From Halothiobacillaceae bacterium (GTDB lineage: Bacteria; Pseudomonadota; Gammaproteobacteria; Halothiobacillales; Halothiobacillaceae), in assembly GCA_006212015.1 (NCBI GenBank), contig SDAY01000001.1:1-64000 (forward strand): a stretch of DNA of 64,000 bases, in the 5' to 3' direction. The position numbers and the translations under genes are program-made. Shown piece by piece: positions 1 through 12,023 of the stretch (its first letter is position 1; each line of letters starts with the position of its first letter). Below the pieces are notes generated by a model. The model was not told where the DNA came from. It ran no database searches and was given only the letters and a program-made list of their open reading frames with translations.

Positions 1-2065
1 TTGTCGAATTGCGGCTCTTGAACAGGTTGCCAAGGTAGGGCAGGTCGCCAAAGAACGGGATCTTGTCCACGGACTCGGCGCTGCTGACCTCATAGATCCC
101 GCCCAGGACGACGGTCTCGCCGTTCCTGACCTGGACCTTGGTGTTGACCTCGCGGTTGTTGATCGCGGGGGCGCCCGTGGGGGAGACACGGCCCCAGTCC
201 GGTTCGTCTTTCTTGACGTTGATGTCCATGATCACGTTGTTGTTGGGCGTGATCTGCGGCGTGACCTCGGCGGCCAGCACGGCGTCGATGAATTTGGTGG
301 TGGTGGCGCCGCTCGAACTGGCTTCCGAATAGGGGATCTTCTGCCCCTGCTTGATGCTGGCCTTCTGTCCGTTGGCGGTGAGGACGCGCGGGCTGGAGAC
401 GATCTCGCCCTTGCCTTCGGTCTGCAGCGCCTTGAGCTCAAGGTCGATGAGCACGTTGGAGCCCAGTACCGCAAGCGCGAGTCCGCCGGCTCGGGTGGGG
501 TCCGTCATCGGCAGGTTGATGTTGTAGCGGTCGCCCTGAAGCGGCAGTCCCGGCGCGAGTCCCGCGCCGATGTTGTTGATCATGCTGTCGCTGCCCGCGC
601 CGCTGCCGGTGATGACGGCGGCGTCGCTGCCATTGCGGGAGACCCCCGTCACCCCCCAGCGCACGCCCAGTTCCTTGGCGAAGTTGTCCGTCGCGATGAC
701 GATCCGGGTCTCGATCAGCACCTGCTTGATTTGGGTGTCGAGCTTCTTCACCAGGTCGCGGATCTTCTCCAGCGAATCGGGCGTATCGTTGATCAGCAGG
801 GTGTTGGTGCGGTCGTCCACCGTGATGGTGCCGCGCGGGCTGAGAAAGCCGGTCGGCCTGACGATCGCGCCAGGCGTTGCCGCGGTGGCGGCTGCCCCAA
901 CCGGGCGCAGCAGCAGGGCGATGTCGCTCGCCTTGGCGTAGTTGACCTGCATGAACTCGGACACCAGCGGCGCCAGTTCCTGGGTCTGCCTCTGAGCCTC
1001 CAGTTCGACCTTTTCGCGCGCCGCGATCTCCGCCGTGGGGGCGATGAAGATGACGTTGCCGTTCTTGCGCTGGGACAGGCCCTTGGTGGACAGGATCAGG
1101 TCCATGGCCTGGTCCCAGGGCACGTTCTCCAGGCGCAGGCTCATGCGGCCCTGCACGCTGTCGCTGACGACGATGTTGTTGCCGGTGAAGTCGGCCAGCA
1201 GTTGCAGCAGCGGGCGGATCTCGATGTCCTGGAACTTGAGGGTGAGGCGCTCGCCCTTGTATTCCTTCGGCCCCAGGAGGGCGGTGGCTTCCGCCTTGGG
1301 CAGGGGGCGGATCTCGACGGTGAGCTGGTTGTCGGCCTGGTAGGCGAGCTTTTCGAAGGGGTCCGAGGTTTCGATGATCAGGCGTGAACCTGCACCGCGT
1401 CTCTGCACGGTGACCTGGCGAGCGGGGGTGCCGAAATCGCCGACGTCGTATTTCTGTTCGGTCAGGCGGGTCTGCGGCAGGTCGATGATCAGGCGCTTGG
1501 CCTCGGCGTTCATGGTCATCGGCACGTTCGGCGCCGGGAGGCTGACCAGGAGGCGGCCCTCGCCCTGCGCGCCGCGACGGAAGTCGATCTGCGCTTCGCC
1601 CTGGGCCGCCTGCTGCGGCGCGGGGGCGTCGTTGCTCGTGCCGGCCTGGGCTGCGGGTGCCACGCCTTGGGGCTGAATCGAGAGGATGACTTCCTGTCCT
1701 GAAACCCTGACGTCATAGGCGCTGTTTTGCTTGAGGCTGATCACGGCGCGCGTGCGTCCCTGGGCCTCGGCGAAGCGCACGTCGTGGACGGGGCCGCTCT
1801 CGATGGTCTGCAGGCGCTTGTCCATCTGGACCGTGGTGTCCTGGAAGTCGAGGGCGATACGCGCCGGCTGCTCGATGCTGAAGTTGGCCGGGACGGCCTT
1901 GGGGGCTTCGGACATGGAAAAGCGGATGTGCATGCTGCCATCGGCTTCGGTGGTGACGTTCATGCCCTGAATGGCATTTTCGGCCCACGCTTGGGAGAGG
2001 CCGAGGCCCAGGGTAAGTGCAATGGCGGTTGCCAGGCGGTGTTTCTGGGTGGGGTTGTGTTTCAT
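1..2065 (-). CDS. pilQ: Type IV pilus secretin PilQ (C-terminus lies outside window)
   Basis: Minus-strand open frame from ATG at 2065 (MKHNPTQKHRLATAIALTLGLGLSQAWA...) through secretin sequence (VLIETRIVIA, GKGEIVSSPRVLTANGQKASIKQGQKIPY, VVLGGIYE); follows pilP with overlapping ATGA. No stop before the window edge. Confidence 0.95.
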   Translation of the reverse strand, partial: MKHNPTQKHRLATAIALTLGLGLSQAWAENAIQGMNVTTEADGSMHIRFSMSEAPKAVPANFSIEQPARIALDFQDTTVQMDKRLQTIESGPVHDVRFAEAQGRTRAVISLKQNSAYDVRVSGQEVILSIQPQGVAPAAQAGTSNDAPAPQQAAQGEAQIDFRRGAQGEGRLLVSLPAPNVPMTMNAEAKRLIIDLPQTRLTEQKYDVGDFGTPARQVTVQRRGAGSRLIIETSDPFEKLAYQADNQLTVEIRPLPKAEATALLGPKEYKGERLTLKFQDIEIRPLLQLLADFTGNNIVVSDSVQGRMSLRLENVPWDQAMDLILSTKGLSQRKNGNVIFIAPTAEIAAREKVELEAQRQTQELAPLVSEFMQVNYAKASDIALLLRPVGAAATAATPGAIVRPTGFLSPRGTITVDDRTNTLLINDTPDSLEKIRDLVKKLDTQIKQVLIETRIVIATDNFAKELGVRWGVTGVSRNGSDAAVITGSGAGSDSMINNIGAGLAPGLPLQGDRYNINLPMTDPTRAGGLALAVLGSNVLIDLELKALQTEGKGEIVSSPRVLTANGQKASIKQGQKIPYSEASSSGATTTKFIDAVLAAEVTPQITPNNNVIMDINVKKDEPDWGRVSPTGAPAINNREVNTKVQVRNGETVVLGGIYEVSSAESVDKIPFFGDLPYLGNLFKSRNST

Positions 2066-2604
2066 GGTTTCTTACCCTGGGTTCCTTCTTCTCGCGTGGC
2101 GATGGCGGCGGGGCGCTCAATCCAGCCGCCCATGCCATCCGGTACGATTTCGATCAGATCGATGCGATCTTCTTGAATGGCCGTGATACGTCCAAAGTTC
2201 TGGCCGACGTAATTGCCGACGGCAATCTGATGAATGGTGCCTTCGCTGGAGCGTATGAGCGCCAAGGTGCGTTTGTTCTTTTCGATGACACCCATCATGC
2301 CCAGGCCGTCCAACGGGTAGTTTTCCAGGGGCTCGCGACGGCGCGTGGTGTCCGGACGGAGTTCGCTGGCCTGGGCGGGCTCTTCGTACTCGGGGGCCGA
2401 GAATGGTGATCTCAGGTCATAGGCCGTGTAGGTGAAGGGCGTGTAGGGCACCACTTCAGGCATGGGCTCGATCGGTTTTGCCGGACGTTTCTTGACCTCG
2501 GCAACGAACTGCTGGAGGTCATCCATGCTTCTTGTGCAGCCGGTCAGCATGCTTGCGGCAAGCACGCCGAGCGACAGGATGAGAAGAGGTGATGGTCGCG
2601 TCAT
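2062..2604 (-). CDS. pilP: Type IV pilus assembly lipoprotein PilP
   Basis: Lipobox LTGC near N-terminus; PilP-like sequence; position in pilMNOPQ order. Confidence 0.93.
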   Translation of the reverse strand: MTRPSPLLILSLGVLAASMLTGCTRSMDDLQQFVAEVKKRPAKPIEPMPEVVPYTPFTYTAYDLRSPFSAPEYEEPAQASELRPDTTRRREPLENYPLDGLGMMGVIEKNKRTLALIRSSEGTIHQIAVGNYVGQNFGRITAIQEDRIDLIEIVPDGMGGWIERPAAIATREEGTQGKKP

Positions 2605-2607
2605 GTG

Positions 2608-3261
2608 TCAGCCCTTGCCCTTCGGTGCGGCCTTGCCTTTCGCCTTGGGGTCGGTTTTGGGCGCTTCGCCCTCTTCCAGGTAGCGATAGGTCTTGGCGGT
2701 GATTTGCAGGCTCAGTTCCTTGTCGTCCATGGCAAGGTCCTTGGAGGAGGATGTCGTCGCGAAATCATGCAGCGTCACGATGCGTGGCAGTGCGGCGGTA
2801 TCACTGGCAAATTTGGCCAGCTGATGGAAGCTGCCTTGCAGGCGGAGGGTGTAGGGAAGTTCCGCGTAGAAGTCATGGATGACTTCCTGGCCAGGTTGAA
2901 TCTGCTGATTCTTGAGCCCGTTGGCCAGGGAGGTCTGGGCCACGTCGACGATGAGGTTTTCGGCCTCTTTCTTGTTGGGTAGCTGGCGAAGCAGGGCGCC
3001 GAACGTGCGTTCCATGTCCGCAAGCTGTGCCTTGTAGGCGTCCAGGTTGGCGGCATGCCTCTGCTTTTCTTCGACCTGGTGTTTGAGGTCGAGCTCCTTG
3101 GCCTGGCTCGCATCGCGCTGCACGAGCAGATCCTTGATGTCCATCTGGTAGCCGAGGCCGATGGTTGCCGCAATGAGCAGCCCGATCATGCCGAGCCTTA
3201 CGGAAAGAGGCGCGCGCCCGATGTTCTCGAGATCGATTTCACGCAAATCCTGGAGATTCAT
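2608..3261 (-). CDS. pilO: Type IV pilus inner-membrane protein PilO
   Basis: Sequence and operon position. Confidence 0.93.
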   Translation of the reverse strand: MNLQDLREIDLENIGRAPLSVRLGMIGLLIAATIGLGYQMDIKDLLVQRDASQAKELDLKHQVEEKQRHAANLDAYKAQLADMERTFGALLRQLPNKKEAENLIVDVAQTSLANGLKNQQIQPGQEVIHDFYAELPYTLRLQGSFHQLAKFASDTAALPRIVTLHDFATTSSSKDLAMDDKELSLQITAKTYRYLEEGEAPKTDPKAKGKAAPKGKG

Positions 3262-3263
3262 GA

Positions 3264-3884
3264 TTACTTGACCTCCCGGGCGACTTCATGGCCCTCGCCT
3301 GGCTTGGGCGGCGCGAATTGTGCCGTGATGAAAAAGGCGTACTCGCCACGGAAGGCATGTTTCTTGCCTGCGCCGGCCTTGTCCTTTTCGCCCTGGGCAA
3401 GGATGCCGCTGCCGACGATGGACGCATTGGCCAGCCAGTCGCTCTTGTTCAGGTTGCGCAGGTAGTCGGCAACACGCGCCGCGGAGTCACTGACCCCGTT
3501 GATCTCCAGGGTCTGCTCACCCTTGAGGTTGACGTTCGTGAGGACGATGCCATCTGGAAGGGTGCGAGCGAGTTCGTCATACAGATGGACGACGTAGGAG
3601 CGTGTGTCCTGCAGTTTCTGGATGACTTCCATGCGCGCCACGAGGTTCGCCCGGGCTTCCTTCAGCCGCTTGATTTCAACAACCTGCTTGTCGAGGTCCT
3701 CGATGGTCTGCTGCAGGAAGGCGTTCCGCTCTTCCTGGTAGGTGATTTCACCCTGCACCGACAGGTGGCCCAGGATCACGAGGCCGAGGGCGATGGTGAA
3801 GCCGGCGCCAAGGTGCTTGTAGAAGTCACGCTGGCGCTGCTTGCGCAGGTTTTCCCGCCATGGCAAAAGGTTGATGTGCGCCAT
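3264..3884 (-). CDS. pilN: Type IV pilus inner-membrane protein PilN
   Basis: MAHINLLPWRE start typical of PilN; operon position. Confidence 0.94.
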   Translation of the reverse strand: MAHINLLPWRENLRKQRQRDFYKHLGAGFTIALGLVILGHLSVQGEITYQEERNAFLQQTIEDLDKQVVEIKRLKEARANLVARMEVIQKLQDTRSYVVHLYDELARTLPDGIVLTNVNLKGEQTLEINGVSDSAARVADYLRNLNKSDWLANASIVGSGILAQGEKDKAGAGKKHAFRGEYAFFITAQFAPPKPGEGHEVAREVK

Positions 3885-4945
3885 TAGTCGAAACTCCTCA
3901 GGGCCAGGCCGCAGGCGATCAGCATCGCGGCGGCGTCTTCATTGACCATGCGGCTGGGAACACGCGCGGCGCGTGACATGCCCATGAGCGGGTTGGCTTG
4001 CTTGGTTTCGATGCCTGTGCTGGTGGCGATGCGATCGGCGAGTTCCGGCATGGCGGCCACCCCGCCGCCGACAAGAATCTGCATGAGGTGAACATTGGGG
4101 TGGGCCGCATAGAAGAACTGCAGGAAACGGCTGGCCTGCTGCGCCGCCAACTCGAGGAAGGGTTCCTTCACCTCGGATGCGTAGCTTTCAGGCAATCCGC
4201 CCTGGCGCTTTGCGCGGCTGGCTTCGGCATAGCTCATCTGGAACCGGCGCATGATCTCGTCGGTATGTTGCCGGCCGCCAAACGGATGCTCGCGGGTGTA
4301 GATCATCGCCCCCTGATGGAACACGCTCAATCCGGTCACCGTGGCGCCGATGTCGAGCAGGGCAACACCCATGTCGGGGCTGATGTCGCTCAGCCTGGGC
4401 TTGAGGAGTTCCTGGAAGGCATTCTCGATGGCGAAGGGCTCGATATCCACGATGTCGACCTGCAGTCCACCCAGTTCGGCGGCGGCGACGCGCGATTCGA
4501 GGTTTTCCGTTCGCGTGGCCGCCATCAGCACGTCAATCGTTCCCGGGTTTCCCGGGGTCGGGCCGATGATGTCGAAGTCGAGGCTGACTTCCTCGAGCGG
4601 GTAGGGTACGTACTGATCCGCCTCCATGCGAATCTGAATTTCGAGTTCGGTCTCGCTTAGATTGGCGGGCACGGTGACCACCCGGGATACCGCGACCGAT
4701 CCGGGCACGGCAATCGCCGCGCGCTTGGAGCGCGTGCCGGAATCCTTGACCAGTTTGCGGATGGCTCCGCCCACGGCTTCGGGGTCCATGATGGTTTTAT
4801 CCTGAACGGCACGCTCGGGAAGCCCCTCGATGGCAAGGGCTTCGATGCGGTAGGCATCGCGTGTGCGGCTCAGTTCGATCAGCTTGACCGCCGTGGAGCT
4901 GATATCCAGTCCCAGGAGCGGTTGTTTGCGGGCTCGGCGAAACAC
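3884..4945 (-). CDS. pilM: Type IV pilus assembly ATPase-like PilM
   Basis: LLGLDISSTAVKLIEL motif; operon position. Confidence 0.95.
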   Translation of the reverse strand: MFRRARKQPLLGLDISSTAVKLIELSRTRDAYRIEALAIEGLPERAVQDKTIMDPEAVGGAIRKLVKDSGTRSKRAAIAVPGSVAVSRVVTVPANLSETELEIQIRMEADQYVPYPLEEVSLDFDIIGPTPGNPGTIDVLMAATRTENLESRVAAAELGGLQVDIVDIEPFAIENAFQELLKPRLSDISPDMGVALLDIGATVTGLSVFHQGAMIYTREHPFGGRQHTDEIMRRFQMSYAEASRAKRQGGLPESYASEVKEPFLELAAQQASRFLQFFYAAHPNVHLMQILVGGGVAAMPELADRIATSTGIETKQANPLMGMSRAARVPSRMVNEDAAAMLIACGLALRSFD

Positions 4946-5084
4946 GTTCCGTTTTCCTCTCTCGCACCCTTTGCGGTATTGTGGCGCGCAACCTAATCAA
5001 GGCCAAGCGATGGACTGCGCGATGCGGTCATCGGGATGATCGCGCCGAACCTCGGTCATCCATTTTTGGACGACGCGCATACTT

Positions 5085-7472
5085 ATGAACTTTCTGAAGC
5101 TTTTTTTCAAGTCCATCTTCTATCTTGTTGTTTTTTTGGCATTCCTCGCCCTGGGCGCATGGGGCGTTGCCTACCGTGTGTATAGCGAAGATTTGCCGGA
5201 TGTCAACATGCTCCGCGATACGCAGTATCAGGTTCCGTTGCGGGTTTATGCCCGCGATGGAGGCCTGATCGCCGAGTTTGGCGAGAAGCGTCGCGTCCCT
5301 GTTTTAATCGACCAAGTCCCTGATTTGGTTAGGGATGCCTTCCTTGCCGCCGAGGACGATCGTTTCTACCAGCACCCCGGCGTCGACCTGCAAGGGTTGT
5401 TCAGGGCGGGATGGGAGCTGTTGCGCACGGGCCACAAGGGGCAGGGCGGCAGCACGATCACCATGCAGGTCGCGCGAAATTTCTTTTTGAGCAGTGAGAA
5501 GACCTATAGCCGCAAGTTCAGGGAGATCCTGCTTGCGATCAAGATCGAGCGCGAGCTGAGCAAGGATCAGATCCTCGAGTTGTACCTGAACAAGATCTAT
5601 CTGGGCAATCGCGCCTACGGCATCGCCTCGGCCGCGTCGATCTACTACAACAAGACTCTGGCGGACCTGAACCCGGCCGAGGCGGCCATGCTGGCTGGCC
5701 TGCCCAAGGCGCCCTCGCGCTTCAACCCGGCGGTCAACCCGAGCCGGGCCAAGATCCGGCGCGACTACATCCTCGGGCGCATGGTGGAGCTTGGCTGGCT
5801 GTCGGGCGAGCGGCTTGCCCAGTCCTTGGCCGCGCCGGTCGAGACCACGCTCTATCTCAATGCGGCGCTGGACCTTGAGGCCTCGTATGTGGCCGAGATG
5901 GTGCGGGCACGGATGGTGGAGCAGTTCGGCGAGGCCGCCTACGAGATGGGGCTGAACGTCTACACCACGCTGGATGCGAACCTGCAGCGCGCCGCGACGT
6001 CCGCCGTGCGCGGCGCGCTGCAGGATTACGACAGGCGTCATGGCTGGCGCGGGCCGGAGGGGCATGTCGACCTCGCCTCCAATGACCCGGAAGAGGCCGC
6101 GCAGCACGCGCGCTCGAAGCGTGTCGTCGCCGAGCTGCCTGCGGCCGTCGTGATCGAGGTCGGCGCCCAGCAGGCCCGTGTCGTCGATGCGTCGGGGCAG
6201 GTCCATGTGCTGGAGTGGAGCGGCATGCAATGGGCGCGGCCCCATCGCAGCGAGGATGCGCTCGGCGCCAGTCCCAGGACGGCCGCGCAGATCCTCGCGC
6301 GCGGCGACGTGATCCGGCTACGCATGGCGGAGGATGGTCTGAAGCTTGCGCAACTGCCGCAGGTCTCGGGCGCCTTCGTGTCCTTCGATGCCCAGACCGG
6401 GGCCATGCTGGCCCTTGAGGGCGGCTACGATTTCGCGCTGAGCAAGTTCAACCGCGCCACCCAGGCGATGCGCCAGCCGGGGTCATCGTTCAAGCCCTTC
6501 CTCTATTCCGCCGCGCTGGAGAACGGCTTCACGCTGGCGAGCGTCATCAGCGACGCGCCCCTGCTGTTCGAGAAGGCGGCAGCGAACAACGAGGACTGGG
6601 CGCCGAAGAACTACAAGGACGAGTCGTACGGTCCGACTCGCCTGCACGAGGCGCTGGTCCGCTCGCAGAATCTGGTGTCCGTGCGCATCATCGAGGCCAT
6701 CACCCCGGAGGTCGTGCTGCGTCATGCCAAGCCCTTCGGGCTGCCGGTGGACCAGTGGCAGCCGACCCTCTCGCTTGCGCTCGGCAGCTATGCGCTCAGC
6801 CCCTACGCGCTGGCCTCGGCCTACATGGTGTTCGGCAACGGCGGCTACCGGGTCGAGCCGTATTTCATCCAGAAGATCGAGGACGTGCATGGCAACATGC
6901 TGTTCGAGGCCAAGGTCAGCACGTTCTGCGACCGTTGTCCGCCTGACCTGACCGGCCTCTCCCCGCGCGTCATTGCCCCGGAGAACGCCTGGCTGATGCA
7001 GCTGATGATGAGGGATGTCGTCCGTCGTGGCACGGCCGCCTCGGCGGGGCGGGCCCTCAAACGTCCCGATATCGGCGGCAAGACCGGCACCACGAACGAC
7101 CAGCGCGACGCCTGGTTCAGCGGTTTCGGGCCGGGTGTCGTGGCGACCGCCTGGGTCGGTTTCGATGATTACCACCCGCTCGGCAAGCTGGAGACCGGCG
7201 GCAAGGCGGCCGTGCCGATGTGGGTCGATTTCATGCGCGTCGCCCTCAAGGATCGCCCGGTAGTGGAGACGAAGCCCCCCGTGACCATCGTCAAGGCGAG
7301 CATCGACCCGGAGACGGGCGTGGTGGTGGAGCCCGGAACGCCGGGGGCGATCAGCGAGTTCTTCGACAGCCGTCATCCGTTCGTCACCACGGCGGTCATG
7401 CCCGAATACCTGCCGCCCGAGGTGCTCAGCGAGAGCCTAGGCGACGGGCACATGGTCGAGGACCTGTTCTGA
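5085..7472 (+). CDS. mrcA: Penicillin-binding protein 1A (bifunctional transglycosylase/transpeptidase)
   Basis: GT51 motif (EDDRFYQHPGVD, GGSTITMQVARN), transpeptidase SSFK and KTGTTND; divergent from pilM. Confidence 0.95.
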   Translation: MNFLKLFFKSIFYLVVFLAFLALGAWGVAYRVYSEDLPDVNMLRDTQYQVPLRVYARDGGLIAEFGEKRRVPVLIDQVPDLVRDAFLAAEDDRFYQHPGVDLQGLFRAGWELLRTGHKGQGGSTITMQVARNFFLSSEKTYSRKFREILLAIKIERELSKDQILELYLNKIYLGNRAYGIASAASIYYNKTLADLNPAEAAMLAGLPKAPSRFNPAVNPSRAKIRRDYILGRMVELGWLSGERLAQSLAAPVETTLYLNAALDLEASYVAEMVRARMVEQFGEAAYEMGLNVYTTLDANLQRAATSAVRGALQDYDRRHGWRGPEGHVDLASNDPEEAAQHARSKRVVAELPAAVVIEVGAQQARVVDASGQVHVLEWSGMQWARPHRSEDALGASPRTAAQILARGDVIRLRMAEDGLKLAQLPQVSGAFVSFDAQTGAMLALEGGYDFALSKFNRATQAMRQPGSSFKPFLYSAALENGFTLASVISDAPLLFEKAAANNEDWAPKNYKDESYGPTRLHEALVRSQNLVSVRIIEAITPEVVLRHAKPFGLPVDQWQPTLSLALGSYALSPYALASAYMVFGNGGYRVEPYFIQKIEDVHGNMLFEAKVSTFCDRCPPDLTGLSPRVIAPENAWLMQLMMRDVVRRGTAASAGRALKRPDIGGKTGTTNDQRDAWFSGFGPGVVATAWVGFDDYHPLGKLETGGKAAVPMWVDFMRVALKDRPVVETKPPVTIVKASIDPETGVVVEPGTPGAISEFFDSRHPFVTTAVMPEYLPPEVLSESLGDGHMVEDLF

Positions 7473-8068
7473 TGGGCACGCACGAGCAATGGGCCGAGCA
7501 GGCGGCTCGCCTGCTGGCGGAGAGTGAGGGGGCGCTGGATTGCGCATCCGCAAAGCGGCGTGCCGGTCTCGAGCTGGGGCTCTTCCCGGGGCATGACGAG
7601 CCGTCCTGCGAGGAGGTCGAACAGCAGCTGCGAATCTATCAGCAGCTCTTCCGCCCGAGCCAGCAGGCCGCGCTTCGGGCGCTGCGCGGGGAGGCCGTCA
7701 AGGCCATGCGGTTCCTCGCCGATTTTGAGCCAAGGCTGGTTGGGGCCGTCCTGTCGGGTACGGCGGGTGCAAACAGCACGATCACGCTCCATCTGTTCGC
7801 TGATGCGCCGGAGCAGGTCATGCTGCACCTGCTGAATGCGCATGTGCCCTATCGCGAGGCTGAGCGCAGCCTGCGCTATCGCGACGGGCGCGTGCAGGCC
7901 TATCCGCTGTTCTCGTTCATTGCCGGAGGATACCCGGTGGATCTGGTGGTGTTGCCGCCGATGGCGCTGCGCGAGAGCCCGGCGGGGTTCGGCGAAGGGG
8001 GGAAGATGGACAGGGCTCCCCTGCACAAGGTGGAGCGCCTGCTGGAAGCGTCCGGGGCGGACGCCTGA
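7472..8068 (+). CDS. Conserved hypothetical protein
   Basis: In frame inside the 7220..8068 ORF; ATG overlaps the mrcA stop (TGATG), implying translational coupling. Confidence 0.75.
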   Translation: MGTHEQWAEQAARLLAESEGALDCASAKRRAGLELGLFPGHDEPSCEEVEQQLRIYQQLFRPSQQAALRALRGEAVKAMRFLADFEPRLVGAVLSGTAGANSTITLHLFADAPEQVMLHLLNAHVPYREAERSLRYRDGRVQAYPLFSFIAGGYPVDLVVLPPMALRESPAGFGEGGKMDRAPLHKVERLLEASGADA

Positions 8069-8076
8069 GCGTTTGT

Positions 8077-8311
8077 GATAAAAATCATGCGCGCACATGT
8101 ATCCGCAACGTCATCGCGGATGCCGGGCGATCCTGCACGGCCCCCTTCGGGCTCGCTTCGCGTTCCAGCGCTGTTCCTGACAGCGCTTTTGGGTCGAGGA
8201 CCGTGGCGATCCATGGATGTGCACTTCGTCATCGCGAGGCCGAAGGCCGTGGCGATCCATGGGCCGCCGGTTCCGCGAGCGTTCTGGATTGCTTCACGTC
8301 GTTCGCAATGA
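8077..8311 (+). repeat. CGTCATCGCGAG-type dispersed repeats (composite)
   Basis: TTTGTGATAAAAATCATGC...CACATGTATCCGCAACGTCATCGCG and CGTCATCGCGAGGCCGAAGGCCGTGGCGATCCATGG ... TTCGCAATGACG. Confidence 0.6.
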
Positions 8312-8502
8312 CGATGCCCCCTTCGGCCTCGTGGCTAAAGGCAGGCCCGCCCGGATGAAGGTTCTTGGGCCGCAATCCGGGGAGCTGACGCGCATCCCTT
8401 GCCCTCCACCTCGAATTCCCGGATTCCGCCGCGCTGCATCCGGGCTTGACGATGTCTGATCAGGTGGGGAGGGCGTGAAACATTCACAGCCTCCAAGGAT
8501 GC

Positions 8503-9573
8503 TCAGGCCGGCGCGTGATAGGCCGGGCTGAGTTCGCGCACGGCCTGCACGAGGGCGGCGACATGCTCCGGGTTGATGCCCGGATGGATGCCGTGGCCCA
8601 GGTTGAACACATGGCCGTGGCCGTGGCCGTAGGCTGAAAGAATGCTGGCCACCTCCTCGCGAATGCGCTCCGGCGAGGCATAGAGCACGTTCGGGTCCAT
8701 GTTGCCCTGCAGCGCGACCCTGTCGCCCACGCGGCGGCGGGCCTCGCCGATGTCGGTGGTCCAGTCCAGTCCCAGCGCGTCCGCACCGCTGTCCGCCATC
8801 GCCTCCAGCCACTGTCCGCCGCCCTTGGTGAACATCATCACGGGGACCTTGCGGCCCTCGTTCTCGCGCTTCAGCTGGGCGATGACCCTGCGCATGGGTT
8901 CAAGCGAGAAGCGCAGGTAGTCGCGCGGCGAGAGCAGGCCGCCCCAGGTGTCGAACAGCATCACGGCCTGCGCGCCGGCGGCGATCTGGCCATTGAGGTA
9001 GGCGGCGACGGACTGCACGAGCTTGTCGAGCAGCTTTTCCATCAGCTCGGGGCGGTCGAACATCATGCCCTTGGCCTTCGAGAAGTCACGGCTGCCCTCG
9101 CCCTCGACCATGTAGGCGGCGAGGGTCCAGGGACTGCCCGAGAAGCCGATCAGCGGCACGCGGCCGTCCAGGCCCTCGCGGATGGTGCGCACGGCATCCA
9201 TGACGTACCTCAGCTCACCCTCGGGATCGGGGATGGGGAGCTTGTCGATGTCGGCGGCGGTGCGCACGGGGTTGGCGAAACGCGGGCCCTCGCCCTCGTG
9301 GAAGCCGAGGCCCAGGCCCATGGCATCGGGCACGGTGAGGATGTCGGAGAACAGGATGGCGGCATCAAGGTCGAAGCGATCGATCGGCTGCAGGGTCACC
9401 TCGCAGCACAGCTCCGGGTTCTTGCACAGGTTCAGGAAGTTGCCCGCCTTGGCGCGGGTGGCGCGGTATTCCGGCAGGTAGCGGCCGGCCTGGCGCATGA
9501 TCCAGAGGGGGGTGCGATCCACGGGCTGGCGCATGAGGGCGCGCAGGAAACGGTCGTTCTTCAGTTCGGTCAT
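8503..9573 (-). CDS. hemE: Uroporphyrinogen decarboxylase
   Basis: [37 protein letters not shown] motif; start trimmed from ORF at 9639. Confidence 0.96.
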   Translation of the reverse strand: MTELKNDRFLRALMRQPVDRTPLWIMRQAGRYLPEYRATRAKAGNFLNLCKNPELCCEVTLQPIDRFDLDAAILFSDILTVPDAMGLGLGFHEGEGPRFANPVRTAADIDKLPIPDPEGELRYVMDAVRTIREGLDGRVPLIGFSGSPWTLAAYMVEGEGSRDFSKAKGMMFDRPELMEKLLDKLVQSVAAYLNGQIAAGAQAVMLFDTWGGLLSPRDYLRFSLEPMRRVIAQLKRENEGRKVPVMMFTKGGGQWLEAMADSGADALGLDWTTDIGEARRRVGDRVALQGNMDPNVLYASPERIREEVASILSAYGHGHGHVFNLGHGIHPGINPEHVAALVQAVRELSPAYHAPA

Positions 9574-9595
9574 GGCTGTCGGGTCTTTATTTATG

Positions 9596-9621
9596 AAAAA
9601 GGCGCCCGCAGGCGCCTTCGT
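9596..9621 (-). terminator. Intrinsic terminator downstream of gltD
   Basis: Minus strand reads AAGGCGCC-TGCGG-GCGCCTTTTTC, just after the gltD stop. Confidence 0.75.
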
Positions 9622-9635
9622 GGGTGGTTTGTCGA

Positions 9636-11075
<1,440 letters not shown>

Positions 11076-11098
11076 TCACTCGGTCATTCATTAGATGG

Positions 11099-11140
11099 AA
11101 AAGCCTCGCTCCCATGATGACACATCGGGGGGCGAGGCTT
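11099..11140 (-). terminator. Candidate terminator downstream of yqeY
   Basis: AAGCCTCGC ... GCGAGGCTTTTCC inverted repeat on the minus strand. Confidence 0.55.
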
Positions 11141-11171
11141 GCAAGCCGCACGATGGGCAGGGGGGGCGCGG

Positions 11172-11633
11172 TCAACCGCCGAGGGCGGACTTGATCCGTG
11201 CACTGACCTGGGTCATGTCGGCACGGCCCTGAAGCAGCGGCCGGAGCTTGCCCATGACGGCGCCCATCTCGCGAACACTGCCTGCGCCCGTGGACGCAAT
11301 CGCATCGGCAATCAGCGCTTCGATGTCTGCATCGGTCAGCGGGGCGGGGAGATAGGTCTGGATGACTTCGAGCTCGTAGGCTTCCTGTTCTTCCAGATCC
11401 TTCCGTCCGGCGGCCTTGTACTGTTCGATGGATTCGCGGCGTTGCTTGCCCATCTTGTCGAGCACGGCAATGACGTCCTCGTCGGACAGGGCAATGCGTT
11501 CGTCGACTTCCTTCTGCTTCAGCGCGGCCTGGATCAGACGGATGACGGCGAGACGGGGCTTGTCGCCCGCTTTCATCGCGGTCTTCATGTCGTCGAGGAT
11601 GCGCGCCTTGAGCGCGGAGGAGATTTCACTCAT
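11172..11633 (-). CDS. yqeY: GatB/YqeY domain-containing protein
   Basis: MSEISSALKARILDDMKTAMKAGDKPRLAVIRLIQAALKQKEVDER typical YqeY; adjacent to rpsU. Confidence 0.92.
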   Translation of the reverse strand: MSEISSALKARILDDMKTAMKAGDKPRLAVIRLIQAALKQKEVDERIALSDEDVIAVLDKMGKQRRESIEQYKAAGRKDLEEQEAYELEVIQTYLPAPLTDADIEALIADAIASTGAGSVREMGAVMGKLRPLLQGRADMTQVSARIKSALGG

Positions 11634-11647
11634 GTCGAGCGCCCGAA

Positions 11648-11863
11648 TCAGTACAGGCGGGTGCGGCGGGCAGCTTCTTTTGCCAGGCGCTTCTCGTTGC
11701 GCTTGACGGCTGCGCCCAGCTTGCGCTTGCGCTCGGTGGTCGGCTTTTCATAGAACTCGCGGGCGCGCAGCTCGGAGATGATGCCGGCCTTTTCACAGGT
11801 GCGCTTGAAGCGACGCACCGCGACTTCAAAAGGCTCGTTCTCTTTAACGCGTACGGAAGGCAT
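11648..11863 (-). CDS. rpsU: 30S ribosomal protein S21
   Basis: [27 protein letters not shown]...; start internal to the 11648..12001 ORF. Confidence 0.97.
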   Translation of the reverse strand: MPSVRVKENEPFEVAVRRFKRTCEKAGIISELRAREFYEKPTTERKRKLGAAVKRNEKRLAKEAARRTRLY

Positions 11864-12023
11864 TGGGACTCCAGTGAAAAAATGTCTGAACCGGTTCATC
11901 GCCTGTTCCCGCAGAAATGCGCAGGGCAGGCCTTTCAGAAAGAGCGGGATTATACGTCCTGGCACAAGCAATGCAACAATAGCGGTCTTGATTTGTTGCA
12001 CACCAACCCGAGTCTTCCTTTCG

